Origin: JAEUIE01 sp035430005
Lineage (GTDB): Bacteria; Planctomycetota; Planctomycetia; Gemmatales; HRBIN36
Length of the DNA stretch: 64,000 bases
Direction of reading: 5' to 3'
Assembly (NCBI GenBank): GCA_035430005.1
Contig: DAOMFV010000007.1
Location: 12,853 to 76,852 of the forward strand
Positions 26,905 through 35,540 of this stretch are shown piece after piece. Positions within the stretch are counted from its first letter, which is position 1; the number at the start of each line of letters is the position of its first letter. Both the position numbers and the translations under genes were made by a program. Under the pieces are notes generated by a model. The model did not search any database, had not been told where the DNA came from, and was given only the letters and a program-made list of their open reading frames with translations.

Positions 26905-28263
26905 ATGGTACCTGGCTCTACGACATCACGGGCAGCACACACTCGTTTCCTTGCAGGTCAGCCGCACAATTCGGATGCTGAACAGTCCCTTTTAGGAGCA
27001 CTGTTCATTGACCCGGAGCGTTTACTTGATGTCATCACGCTCGTCACGGCAGATGACTTCTATGATCCCATTCATCGTCGCATCTACGCAACACTCTGCA
27101 CCTTACATGAGTCTCACCGGAAGATTGACTTCGTCACCGTCGCTGATGCTTTACGAGGTGACCCAGCACTTGAAGCGATTGGAGGTTCAGCGTACTTGGC
27201 TACTCTGAGCAACAGCGTCCCAACAAGCAGCCATGCCACCGAATATGCAGGCATCATCCGTGACAAAGCCCTGCACCGCAAACTCCTGAATGTGGGGGAA
27301 CGCATTCAGGCCTTGGGGAAAGACGAAGGTGTGAGCGGTGAAGACGCTCTGGGCATGGCAGAAAATCTGCTCCTCCAAACCTCACGGCATAGCTCCGTCG
27401 ATAAGCCCCAGCACATCGCCGAGGTGGGGGCCGAAAGCTATGAACGCTATACCCATGTCTTCAACGCCAAAGACAAGACTGCACTTTTTGGGTTAACGAC
27501 CGGGTTCCAGCGGCTTGATGATATGCTGACCGGACTTCCAGCCGGCCACCTTATGATTGTCGCCGCACGTCCGAGCATGGGGAAGTCGGCATTCGCACTC
27601 GATATTGCACGTCATGTAGCAAGCAGCCAGCAGATGAATGTCGCCATCTTCTCCTTGGAGATGAGCAAGCAGGAGATCATGGATCGCGTGATCGCCGGGT
27701 ACTTGGGCGTACAGACATGGAAGCTCAAGAAGGGAGAACTGACCCAACAAGACTTTGAAAGAATGGGGACGCTCTTTGATCAACTCAAGAAACATCCAAT
27801 CTATATCGATGACGATGCAGATACCACTCTCCAAAACTTGCGAAGCAAGGCGCGTCGCCTTCAAATGGAACACGGCCTGGACTTGCTCATCATTGACTAC
27901 TTGCAACTCATCGAAGTCACCGACAAAGCTGCTGGCGAGAATCGTACACAGCAAGTAAGCCACATCAGTAGACAACTGAAGAACTTGGCCCGTGAACTGC
28001 AAGCTCCCATCATCGCTCTATCCCAATTGTCACGAACTGTTGAGCAGCGGTCGCCGCCGATTCCAGTGTTGTCTGATTTGCGTGAATCGGGTTCCATTGA
28101 GCAGGACGCGGATAGCGTACTCATGCTCTACCGTCAGAGCATGTATGACGAAGACTGTGATAATCCAACACTGACTGATGTCTACCTACGGAAAAACAGG
28201 CACGGCCCCACAGGGAGGATTGAGCTTCAGTTCAACGCTGCAAAGATGAGCTTTGCCGCGTGA
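26905..28263 (+). CDS. dnaB: Replicative DNA helicase DnaB
   Basis: 452 residues. The N-terminal domain (NSDAEQSLLGALFIDPERLL) is followed by the RecA-like motor with Walker A (ARPSMGKSAFA), Walker B (LLIIDYLQLIE) and RESGSIEQDAD. This is a full-length DnaB, so the element probably brings its own helicase loaded by RepA. It ends just before the structured repeat region at 28266. The primase that would work with it is 10 kb away at 38599-39801, so cargo may have separated the two. Confidence 0.93.
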   Translation: MVPGSTTSRAAHTRFLAGQPHNSDAEQSLLGALFIDPERLLDVITLVTADDFYDPIHRRIYATLCTLHESHRKIDFVTVADALRGDPALEAIGGSAYLATLSNSVPTSSHATEYAGIIRDKALHRKLLNVGERIQALGKDEGVSGEDALGMAENLLLQTSRHSSVDKPQHIAEVGAESYERYTHVFNAKDKTALFGLTTGFQRLDDMLTGLPAGHLMIVAARPSMGKSAFALDIARHVASSQQMNVAIFSLEMSKQEIMDRVIAGYLGVQTWKLKKGELTQQDFERMGTLFDQLKKHPIYIDDDADTTLQNLRSKARRLQMEHGLDLLIIDYLQLIEVTDKAAGENRTQQVSHISRQLKNLARELQAPIIALSQLSRTVEQRSPPIPVLSDLRESGSIEQDADSVLMLYRQSMYDEDCDNPTLTDVYLRKNRHGPTGRIELQFNAAKMSFAA

Positions 28264-28265
28264 CA

Positions 28266-28640
28266 GAGGTACCAATGATGCGGGTGCTGTAGTCGTTGGG
28301 GTTGTGCCACCTGGTACCTCATCGTCTCGCCACCGCCAGCTGGAGGGCTGGCGGGAGTTCCGGCGGCCAGGAGGCCAGCACGGAACCGCTTCCGCAAGCG
28401 GTACACCGCCCTATGAGGGCACGCCACTCGCGGCGCTATTCGCCCGCGAGAGCCCGTCCTCCACACGCCACCCCTCGATCACCTCGGGGATACTGGCGGC
28501 TCGGCCGGGCTCTCGCGGCCTTTCCTGCATGATGATCATCAAAAGGAAGGCCGCTCGTGGCGTGCCGCACTCCTCCCGCGTCCGGACCACCCGGACGCGG
28601 CCACTCTGCGAAGCAGCACACCGCTGTATCAGTTCTCTCT
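28266..28640 (+). ncRNA. Highly structured GC-rich region, candidate non-coding RNA or palindromic mobile element
   Basis: This 375-base gap between dnaB and the patatin gene is packed with perfect stems: GAGGTACC/GGTACCTC (28266-28320), CCGCCAGC/GCTGGCGG (28333-28354), GTTCCG/CGGAAC with inner GGCC/GGCC (28357-28386), ACCGCTT/AAGCGGT (28385-28402), GCCCT/AGGGC (28408-28420), CTCGCGG/CCGCGAG (28427-28450), a 13-bp stem (28444-28456 with 28506-28518) enclosing CGCCA/TGGCG and CCCC/GGGG, GCGGCCTT/AAGGCCGC (28515-28554) and CCGCGTCCGG/CCGGACGCGG (28576-28600). Some stems exclude each other, which would allow switching. No protein is credible here. The 3' part recurs at 35391-35525. The strand is assumed from gene direction. 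Confidence 0.5.
28481..28615 (+). repeat. Direct repeat copy 1 (3' part of the structured region)
   Basis: About 135 bases that recur, with substitutions and small gaps, at 35391-35525 in the same orientation. A 21-base stretch around 28557-28577 is identical in both copies. Two hairpins are kept with paired changes (see the finding). The copies bracket about 7 kb of cargo. Confidence 0.85.
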
Positions 28641-28718
28641 TTGTCGCTCGACCATATCATAAGATCTGACCAATTGAGGAATGTGCCACATTTTCACCGA
28701 CATTTTTGGTACTGAAAA

Positions 28719-30338
28719 ATGAACCTGAATGACAATATTCTTCATCAGCCGAATCAACTTCCCGCTCCTCCTGTTCAGGCTCCCCCTCTTGGTCTTGACC
28801 TGTCCCTTTCGGGTGGGGGCATTCGAGCCACTCTCTACCATCTTGGCGTTTTTGTGCACCTTGCCAACACCGGCAGACTGCCCAACGTCAAAACCATAGT
28901 CTCTGTATCGGGGGGGAGCATCACTTCGGCACATTTTGGAAAGTATTGGCGTCGAGCCGTTGAATCCCACGAGGGATTTATTGAGGTGGCAAGTACTCTT
29001 GTTCGATTCACTCGGACCAACGTCCGCGATACCGTGCTAGTTCCTTGGATACGCTCCCGTCTCTTCTTTCGTTGGCGTAACAGGAAATTGTCCAGAACCG
29101 CACGGCTGGAAGCTGCCTATCAAAAGCACTTTGGCGAGACCACATTGGGGGACATACAAGGCCCTGACTTTCCACAACTTGCCATAGTCGCGACGGATCC
29201 CATTCAAAATGAACGTGTTGCTTTCACACAAAGTGACATTATTCAATTTCGCATCGACGATCCTGACAGAGCACCAACGCACATCGATGGTACAGGTGCC
29301 AGATTGTCGGTAGCAGTTGCAGCATCATCTTGTTTCCCACTAGTGTTCCCAGCCCTCACACTCAACGCTAATGATTTGGGTTTGGTGTTTCGTGAAGCCA
29401 GAGAAACCATGCTACTCAAGGATGGTGGCCTTGCTGGGAACATCGGCGTCAACATTCTGCTGGAAATGCGTCGTCTACAAAACAATCCGGAACGAGCTAC
29501 CCTTGTCAGCAGTGCGGAGAGGCCACTGATCAGGCGACCCTCCGATACGATGTACAATGACGCCAATGTAAATTTCGGTGCACTCAGTGCAGATGAAATT
29601 GCACGAGCTCGTGAAGTGCTTGGCCAAAACTTTGTTTGTACACAATTCGCAGAGCGGAATCGCAATCCTTTCGGTTTACAGCATCTAACTGAAACTGCCC
29701 TGTTTCAATACCGCACCGATCTTGACTCGCCAACATGGCAAGAAGCGCACGCATTGTTGCTTCATGGTGCCGCTTCAGCCCAGCGAGAATATGGAGAAAC
29801 TGCCGAAGACATGAGTCGTGTTAATCAACAGACGATTCGCTCAATACTCAGCAAAGCTGGGTGCGCCCAAGCACTGGCAATCCCCACCAGTGCAGATATT
29901 TCGTCCTGTGGCACGTGTCCAAAAGCTCATGTCATCAGAACACTCATTCTGACTATTTTCACCTTCATTGTAGGGTTGTTGATTTTCATATCCTTGGCGC
30001 TTCGATGGTGGTACTACCATCCTCCTTACCCGCTGAACGATATCCATGCCCACATTGCAATGATCAAGAGAACTACTCTTGACCACACCGAAGAACCATA
30101 CAAACGCGAAATGGAGGGGAAGATAGTAACTTGGCCGGCCAAGGTTGATTACATCGATATGGACGGCAAAAAAGGTCGGCTGTCGGTTTTACACGAAGGA
30201 GCCAAGTACGACTTATTCGTTAAGTTCGCTAACCCATCAGTCATCCTCGCCATCAATCAAACTGTCACCGTTAGTGGACGAGTGACCGAATCAACGAGTA
30301 GCGGGACATATCTTGAGGAGGTGGTTGTTGTAAAGTAA
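28719..30338 (+). CDS. Patatin-like phospholipase with C-terminal membrane segment
   Basis: 539 residues. The oxyanion loop is SGGGIRA (residues 31-37), the nucleophile is Ser64 in SVSGGS (first Gly of GxSxG replaced by Ser) and the catalytic Asp is in KDGGLAGN (about residue 235). The Ser-Asp dyad is therefore complete. A transmembrane helix (LILTIFTFIVGLLIFISLAL) follows near residue 410, then ~100 residues with an OB-like beta pattern (TWPAKVDYIDMDGKKG). It probably cleaves membrane lipids; patatins serve both in virulence and as defence effectors. No signal peptide is present. Confidence 0.8.
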   Translation: MNLNDNILHQPNQLPAPPVQAPPLGLDLSLSGGGIRATLYHLGVFVHLANTGRLPNVKTIVSVSGGSITSAHFGKYWRRAVESHEGFIEVASTLVRFTRTNVRDTVLVPWIRSRLFFRWRNRKLSRTARLEAAYQKHFGETTLGDIQGPDFPQLAIVATDPIQNERVAFTQSDIIQFRIDDPDRAPTHIDGTGARLSVAVAASSCFPLVFPALTLNANDLGLVFREARETMLLKDGGLAGNIGVNILLEMRRLQNNPERATLVSSAERPLIRRPSDTMYNDANVNFGALSADEIARAREVLGQNFVCTQFAERNRNPFGLQHLTETALFQYRTDLDSPTWQEAHALLLHGAASAQREYGETAEDMSRVNQQTIRSILSKAGCAQALAIPTSADISSCGTCPKAHVIRTLILTIFTFIVGLLIFISLALRWWYYHPPYPLNDIHAHIAMIKRTTLDHTEEPYKREMEGKIVTWPAKVDYIDMDGKKGRLSVLHEGAKYDLFVKFANPSVILAINQTVTVSGRVTESTSSGTYLEEVVVVK

Positions 30339-30346
30339 GCCTTGGT

Positions 30347-30715
30347 TTACCGCTTCAAACTGGTCCCCAGTTCTAAAAGTGCATTCTTTATAGCGGCTTC
30401 TTTGGCATCAGCAGGAGTGGGATACAACTTCTCAGCTAAATCGCGGATGGCATCGCCAGCACGGTCATTCTTCAGATCGCCGCTAGCATAGACACTCTTA
30501 TATTCGTACGTCCCCATCTGAGAATACGACGTTCCGCTGCGGGACCCGCCAAACAGTCGTCCTAGTGGTCCACGAGCACATGGGTCATCGCAACAGACAA
30601 TCGTTGAGCCTGAGGTACAGGGAGAACTCCTCCTGCAGCCACCGCTGGCTTCGGCTGTAGAAAGGCTAACTCCAGCTACCAACATCGTGGCAATTGCCTT
30701 CAGCGGAAATGTCAT
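30347..30715 (-). CDS. Secreted Cys/Ser/Gly-rich small protein (122 aa)
   Basis: The ATG at 30715 has CAGGAG seven bases upstream and gives a signal peptide (FPLKAIATMLVAGVSLSTAEA). The mature part begins with a Cys-rich segment (GGCRRSSPCTSG, VCCDDPCARG) and ends in a charged helix with AKLYPTPADAKEAAIKNALL. No family is recognised. It converges with the patatin gene (8-base gap). Disulfide formation by the neighbouring DsbA is conceivable. Confidence 0.55.
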   Translation of the reverse strand: MTFPLKAIATMLVAGVSLSTAEASGGCRRSSPCTSGSTIVCCDDPCARGPLGRLFGGSRSGTSYSQMGTYEYKSVYASGDLKNDRAGDAIRDLAEKLYPTPADAKEAAIKNALLELGTSLKR

Positions 30716-30891
30716 CGTAAGCTCCTGCAACGAACCAATACTAGAGGTCAGCTAACATACTTGTAACAATTTCATTTATTGCCTGCAAACAGCTTTGTCA
30801 CAATCACTCCCATCTCAATGGCGACTTCACTGAAATGCCCTTCCTGATCACTATAACCGTTACAACCGATTTCGGTTTGTTTCTATTTTCA

Positions 30892-30925
30892 AATGCCGCA
30901 TTCAGTGATTGCTGAATGCGGCATT
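30892..30925. terminator. Perfect 14-bp hairpin downstream of the second dsbA
   Basis: AATGCCGCATTCAG, six-base loop, then its exact reverse complement. It lies 12 bases after the dsbA stop on the minus strand and is a strong candidate terminator. Confidence 0.75.
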
Positions 30926-30936
30926 GATAAACCTGA

Positions 30937-31713
30937 TCACTTCAAAAAACCATCAATGACCGTCTTGAATTGCTCAAAGGGCAATGCTCCCGACAGTAGT
31001 TTGTTCTCTTGAGTCTTGCGATTCACGATCACATTACCTGGCGTGCCACTGATACCGGCAGCGGTGCCTCCTGCCATCATGGTCTTCACATGGTCGGCAT
31101 ACTTACCACTATCAAGGCAAGTTTGAAACTGGTCCGCATTCAGTCCGATTGCTTTAGCAGCAACTGGTAGTTCAGTTAACGGAAAACCAGTTCCATTGCT
31201 GGTCGTCTTGTCAAAAATGATATCCGCAAATCTCCAGAAGGCGTCGTTGCCACCCTGTTCTGCTGCACAGTCGACAGCTTCCTCTTCTTTTTGGGCATTT
31301 GCATGGAAGTTCAATGGATAATGACGGTAGATCCAAAGCACATCCTTGGAATACGTTTCCATGATTTGCTTCATCGTTGAATGGTGACGTTTGCAAAACG
31401 GACATTCGAAATCCGAATATTCGATGACCGCAACCGAAGCATTCGGATTCCCGCGTATGTGATCTGTCTTCACATCAATAGGAGGCAAGTTCTGTACGGA
31501 TTCAGGCTCTTTCGGTTGCTGTGGGAGTGGAGTGGGCGTCGTCCCCGGAGCTTGGTTGGCTTGATTGGGGATGCCTGGAGTAGCCGGTATTTGAGTCGCA
31601 AAAATATATCCCAGGATGAGACCCATCAGGCCCACCGAGACAGCAAACCAGTTGATACTTGATTTCCTATGATGGGCATGGAGATCGTCTGGAGGTATCG
31701 ATTTTGAAGACAT
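30937..31713 (-). CDS. Second membrane-anchored DsbA-family oxidoreductase, CPR-like
   Basis: 258 residues: N-terminal helix (WFAVSVGLMGLILGYIFA), Pro/Gln-rich linker, thioredoxin fold with FECPFCKRH and the cis-Pro region SGTPGNV. It is clearly a paralogue of 731-1537, sharing the membrane helix pattern, active site, TTSNGTG and GALPFEQFK/GAVPFSSFK endings. As in the copper cassette, the start has no Shine-Dalgarno and a pyrimidine-rich leader (cctcctattttc). Likely partner is the DsbB at 57264-57857. It lies inside the cargo segment between the two structured repeats. Confidence 0.88.
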   Translation of the reverse strand: MSSKSIPPDDLHAHHRKSSINWFAVSVGLMGLILGYIFATQIPATPGIPNQANQAPGTTPTPLPQQPKEPESVQNLPPIDVKTDHIRGNPNASVAVIEYSDFECPFCKRHHSTMKQIMETYSKDVLWIYRHYPLNFHANAQKEEEAVDCAAEQGGNDAFWRFADIIFDKTTSNGTGFPLTELPVAAKAIGLNADQFQTCLDSGKYADHVKTMMAGGTAAGISGTPGNVIVNRKTQENKLLSGALPFEQFKTVIDGFLK

Positions 31714-31752
31714 GAAAATAGGAGGGACGAAATAAAGAAATGATCATGCGTT

Positions 31753-32178
31753 CTAGAGTTGCAGCACCACTGTGTGTCTCAAATGATTGTCTGATATGCC
31801 TCGTTGATCGAGATGGAGATGGTGTATCTGCTTCTCTTGGAACCAAGCTAACTCCCATAGTTGATGCACGAAGGTGCAATGCTCCCTGACGGGGAATGGC
31901 ACTGACAATATTCGTTCAATGTTGGCATTTCCGCAAACACTAGAAATCAACGCAAGTGTGACGGAGCTGTTCGCAACGAATTTCGACGCAAGGTCACAGG
32001 CGTGACATCCTGTAGATGTAGCCACCGAAGCCGTGACAGTTCTATGTACCACACCTACTATCTGTGTCCGCTGTTTTTCTCCGCTCGATAAAGCAGCAAC
32101 ACTCCTTTGAGAAAGATGAGGCAAATCGATGCCCACAACAATACGAAGCACGAGTACGACGATTGCGAACAACTTCAT
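31753..32178 (-). CDS. Hypothetical secreted protein with CxxC (141 aa)
   Basis: A hydrophobic N-terminus (MKLFAIVVLVLRIVVGI) suggests export or anchoring. The middle has TGCHACDLASKF, a CxxC that could be a redox or metal site. No family is recognised. It lies directly upstream of dsbA on the same strand with a 39-base gap, so a thiol link is plausible. The start lacks a clear ribosome site and the coding call is uncertain. Confidence 0.4.
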   Translation of the reverse strand: MKLFAIVVLVLRIVVGIDLPHLSQRSVAALSSGEKQRTQIVGVVHRTVTASVATSTGCHACDLASKFVANSSVTLALISSVCGNANIERILSVPFPVREHCTFVHQLWELAWFQEKQIHHLHLDQRGISDNHLRHTVVLQL

Positions 32179-32466
32179 CGCTCAGAGTATGACAGTTGCT
32201 CTTTCAGAAGCCAAACAGTGCTTGCAACTAAATCCGGACTTGCGAATAAAGGTGTTGCCACTCAACTCTGTTTAGGCTTCGGGCTGACGAATCACAAACT
32301 GATTTTTGCTGACTCTCTCGATCCGAAGTCGGACCGGAGCCAAGCTGGCCAGTAGGGGTAACAACCGACGAATGCCACTGTCACCAAGTTCATCATTGTT
32401 GAACAACAGATTGATCATTCCGTTGCCGTACTACTGTGCGGCATTTCAGAGCAATAATTAAGGCAG
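32179..32466. other. Intergenic stretch without recognised features
   Basis: 288 bases between leftward genes. I see no credible gene, RNA or strong palindrome. It may hold the promoter for the 31753/dsbA genes. Confidence 0.4.
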
Positions 32467-33918
32467 TTACGGCTTTTCATTTTCACCGGCATGTCGGGCA
32501 ATCCACTCGCTGATCGTATCGAGTGTTGCAGGGTCGAACGTCGTTTCAATCTTTCCGTATTCTTGAAGGAGGCCTGTCTTCGTTGGTTGAAAAAGGTGGT
32601 TCAATCCAGGCAGTTCCTTGATGGTCACATCCTTGTTTCCTCCTGCTCTGATCGCTTTCTCGATTTCTGAAAGGTTCTCCACGGCAGGCACCTGTAGGTC
32701 CTTATCGCCATTCAGAGCAAGAACGGGGCACTTCACCTTTCTCAGGGAGGGGCGTGGATCGTAGCTCAAGAAATACATGTACCAAGGACTTGTGATCAGC
32801 TTCATTTGAGAACGAAGAGCGGTCTTCATTGGTTCCGATAAGTCCTTCTCCAGAGCGAAGATTGATGTTTTTCGCGTATCTTCATTCACGTCTTTGACGA
32901 TGGCAAAGAGCTTTTGTTGGATGGTCTTTTGACTGGCTATTGCCAAATCGTTGACCCCCATAGCCCTGGCGATCAACTCTCCCTGACGAATGATCAGCGC
33001 GTCTCCTGGAATGCCAGAGCCGGCAAGAAGTACGATAAACGCAACGTCAGACGTTTCCGTGGCAACTATTGGAGCAATGATCCCACCTTCGCTGTGTCCA
33101 ATCAGTCCGATCTTGCCAACGTCTTTGCGTGCCCTGAGATAGGCAACAGCACCCCTAGTATCGTCTGCAAAGTCTTTGGTGGTTGCCGATTCGTAGACGC
33201 CACTGGATTTTGCAGTCCCCCGGTCGTCGTAGCGCAATACAGCAATTCCCTTGCGAGTGAGATGATCGGACAGAACGAGAAAGGGCTTATGACCCATGAC
33301 GGATTCATCACGATCTTGAGGACCGGAGCCGGAGATCAGGATCACGGCAGCAAAAGGGCCTGGTCCGGTTGGTTTTGTGAATGTCCCTGCCAATGTCACA
33401 CCATTTGCTTTGCTGGGAAATGTGAGTTCCTCTTCCACGTAGGGGAAGGGCTTTACCGGAGTCTGCGGACGCACTAAGACAACCGGCGTGTTCTGGCGAT
33501 GGAGGTCCAAGGGCAACTTGGTCCCTTTCTCCAATTCCCCCTTAATGGTATTTCCATCCGGCTGAAGTTTGCCGATATACACAGCATGCATATCTGGCAT
33601 TTTGAGCGTGAGAGTGTTGCCAACAAAGGTGACCGTCTGAATGGGAATATCCTTCGTCCCTTGATCGATGCTATCCCCTGTTGCGGTTAGTGTGCCGTCG
33701 TCTTTGAGCTTGATCCGGTATCCGAGCCTCATATCCAATGCACCTAACTTGAGTGTGCCAAGCCAGTATCCTTCGATGCTCTTAGTCGTGACCGCTTTCG
33801 GTTCATCCGCTTGAACAGCAGACGGGCAGTAGCTCAGGATCAGGAACAGGGTGGCCACAATTGCCCTATGCGACTGTCGTATCGAAGGTCCCGTACTCTT
33901 GATTCTGACGTTGAACAT
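32467..33918 (-). CDS. Secreted alpha/beta hydrolase
   Basis: 483 residues from the ATG at 33918 (GGAG eight bases upstream), giving a signal peptide ending near AVQA. An N-terminal lipocalin- or barrel-like domain of ~110 residues (GYWLGTLKLGALDMRLGYRI) is followed by an alpha/beta hydrolase with nucleophile elbow GHSEGG, acid in NGDKDLQV and His in LPGLNHLF. The form is that of periplasmic esterase/acylaminoacyl-peptidase-like hydrolases often found in planctomycetes. It is the downstream gene of the sigma/anti-sigma operon, with a 46-base gap. Confidence 0.82.
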   Translation of the reverse strand: MFNVRIKSTGPSIRQSHRAIVATLFLILSYCPSAVQADEPKAVTTKSIEGYWLGTLKLGALDMRLGYRIKLKDDGTLTATGDSIDQGTKDIPIQTVTFVGNTLTLKMPDMHAVYIGKLQPDGNTIKGELEKGTKLPLDLHRQNTPVVLVRPQTPVKPFPYVEEELTFPSKANGVTLAGTFTKPTGPGPFAAVILISGSGPQDRDESVMGHKPFLVLSDHLTRKGIAVLRYDDRGTAKSSGVYESATTKDFADDTRGAVAYLRARKDVGKIGLIGHSEGGIIAPIVATETSDVAFIVLLAGSGIPGDALIIRQGELIARAMGVNDLAIASQKTIQQKLFAIVKDVNEDTRKTSIFALEKDLSEPMKTALRSQMKLITSPWYMYFLSYDPRPSLRKVKCPVLALNGDKDLQVPAVENLSEIEKAIRAGGNKDVTIKELPGLNHLFQPTKTGLLQEYGKIETTFDPATLDTISEWIARHAGENEKP

Positions 33919-33964
33919 GGGATTGACTCCACGGTAGGAAAGAGAATCGATTGTGAGTAAACCA

Positions 33965-34369
33965 TCAAGAAGTTTGGATTCTTGCATATCGGCCACAGTC
34001 GGAATCGGTTGCGTGCATGATGCGCTGCAACCCCCAACCAATCACAGCGGCCAGCAGGATTATCTCAAAACCTACTGCATAAAGTGGGGGGAAGGTTTTG
34101 AGAGCCAAACGCAGGAGCAAAAGACCAAGCACGATGATGGCGGCCTTCCCATACCAGTCAAAGGAGGTCCGTCGGGCGAATTGTACTCGGGGTTGAAACA
34201 TCACGGTCTTAGCTTGTGCTTTCCAAGCTGAGTCATTCGAGGCGAGTTGGTCGAATGTTTGTCGAAGTACCTGATCGCGAGCCAGAGCATCGCGTACTTC
34301 TTCGAGCCGTTGGGGAGTTAGTTCACCATCCAAGTAGGCGGAAAGTTCAGCAGGGTCGATGGGGAGCAT
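33965..34369 (-). CDS. Anti-sigma factor, membrane-bound
   Basis: 134 residues. The cytoplasmic N-terminus has the pattern of an anti-sigma domain (LSAYLDGELTPQRLEEVRDAL) but without the His-Cys-Cys zinc site. Two hydrophobic segments follow (AAIIVLGLLLLRLAL, VGFEIILLAAVIGWGL). It is encoded two bases after the ECF sigma gene, so it most likely holds that sigma factor at the membrane until a signal arrives. Confidence 0.75.
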   Translation of the reverse strand: MLPIDPAELSAYLDGELTPQRLEEVRDALARDQVLRQTFDQLASNDSAWKAQAKTVMFQPRVQFARRTSFDWYGKAAIIVLGLLLLRLALKTFPPLYAVGFEIILLAAVIGWGLQRIMHATDSDCGRYARIQTS

Positions 34370-34371
34370 GG

Positions 34372-34863
34372 CTATTCCTTCCTGTATATCGTCGACAGAG
34401 CTTGTCGTGCTGCATGCAAGCGTGACATCACCGTTCCAACCGGAATTTCGAGTGACTCCGCCATATCTTGGTACGAGCAGCCACCAAAATACCGCAGTTC
34501 TAGAATCTCTCGCAGAAGTGGAGTCAATTGAGCGAGTGCTTCTCGCAGTGTCTCTGCTGATTGGGCAGTTCGAACTGCTACCTGGTGTGCCTCATCTACA
34601 AGAACGGTTCGGTGTCTGGATCGTCGTTGCTGCAGTAGGTCAAGGCAGCAGTTACGAATTATCGCAAACCACCAGCCCTTGAACGGTCGGCAACGGTCAT
34701 AGCCATCGAAAGCACGGTAGGCTTTCAAGAGCGATTCTTGAACAGCGTCCTCTGCGTCTGTGTGGTTCCCCACAATGGAGAACGCATAGCCACCAGCCTG
34801 GCTCAGTAGCGGTTCTGCGCGCTTCTGAAAGTCACAATGACCAGCATCATGTGTATGACTCAT
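34372..34863 (-). CDS. ECF-subfamily RNA polymerase sigma factor
   Basis: 163 residues from the ATG at 34863 (AGAGAAG just upstream). Region 2 contains DAEDAVQESLLKAYRAFDGY and region 4 has LREILELRYFGGCSYQDMAE, then IPVGTVMSRLHAARQAL, which is the -35 recognition helix. It probably transcribes its own operon (sigma, anti-sigma, hydrolase). ECF/anti-sigma pairs are abundant in Planctomycetota. Confidence 0.9.
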   Translation of the reverse strand: MSHTHDAGHCDFQKRAEPLLSQAGGYAFSIVGNHTDAEDAVQESLLKAYRAFDGYDRCRPFKGWWFAIIRNCCLDLLQQRRSRHRTVLVDEAHQVAVRTAQSAETLREALAQLTPLLREILELRYFGGCSYQDMAESLEIPVGTVMSRLHAARQALSTIYRKE

Positions 34864-34877
34864 GATTCTTCTCTTCA

Positions 34878-35210
34878 CTAGGAGAGTTGCATGAGGTGAT
34901 GAACGAGGTCCACAAGTTGCTTCCAGAACACAATGAGTACGAATGTGATGGTGATCAAGAAGACCGTACCAATTCCGATTGCTGCAGTAGCAAGTCGGCG
35001 TCCTGCCGAGCCTGGCTTGGCGCCATGTCGAGCAAGTATGCCGAGAGCAATGGCGAGAAGTGCTTTTTCTGCACCAAGGAGGCTGAGGAATGCAACCAGA
35101 CTGACTGCTAAAGCTGCTATCGCCAGTCCAGCTCTTCGACCGGCGGCAAACGCCTGTGCAAGTTGATTATCCACCGACGTTTGTTCCGATGAAACACTTG
35201 TTTGTGACAT
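34878..35210 (-). CDS. Small two-helix membrane protein (110 aa)
   Basis: It has an excellent ribosome site (AAAGGGAGG, seven bases before the ATG). Two hydrophobic segments (LAIAALAVSLVAFLSLLGA, GIGTVFLITITFVLIVFW) flank a basic loop. The pattern resembles DUF4190-type small membrane proteins. It precedes the sigma factor gene by 14 bases and so probably heads the operon; a sensing role is possible. Confidence 0.6.
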   Translation of the reverse strand: MSQTSVSSEQTSVDNQLAQAFAAGRRAGLAIAALAVSLVAFLSLLGAEKALLAIALGILARHGAKPGSAGRRLATAAIGIGTVFLITITFVLIVFWKQLVDLVHHLMQLS

Positions 35211-35390
35211 GATGTTTCCTCCCTTTTAGCATTCGTTTCGATCTCAATACGGATTACAGCTGGGTTTTATTCGGTGACTTAGAGATTGTTTTCCAATTTT
35301 CCTTGGATTAAGTGGCTTGATAGGAAATCACGCCTCAGTAGTTATCCACTTATGACCTAGTCCCAATTTCTGGAACTGTGGCTCTCCGGA

Positions 35391-35525
35391 ACCTCGGGAT
35401 ACTGGCGGCTCGGCCGGGCTCTCGCGGCCATGGAATCGGATAGATTCATAAGGATGGCCGCTTGTGGCGTGCCGCACTCCTCCCACGTCCGGACCACTCG
35501 GACGTGTTGACTCCTGCGGAGCAAG
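35391..35525 (+). repeat. Direct repeat copy 2 of the structured element
   Basis: This matches 28481-28615 in the same orientation, including the closely similar GC-rich start (ACCTCGGG then ATACTGGCGG), hairpin GCGGCCAT/ATGGCCGC (35424-35431 with 35454-35461) and hairpin CACGTCCG/CGGACGTG (35484-35491 with 35499-35506). The 5' half of the structured region is missing here, so this copy is partial. The other bases between 35211 and 35540 hold no gene. Confidence 0.85.
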
Positions 35526-35540
35526 TTGTGTTAGTAGCAG

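Noticed and set aside
28227..28669. Several open frames in the GC-rich structured region
   Set aside because: They are rich in Arg, Pro and Ser, lack ribosome sites and run through the inverted repeats on both strands.
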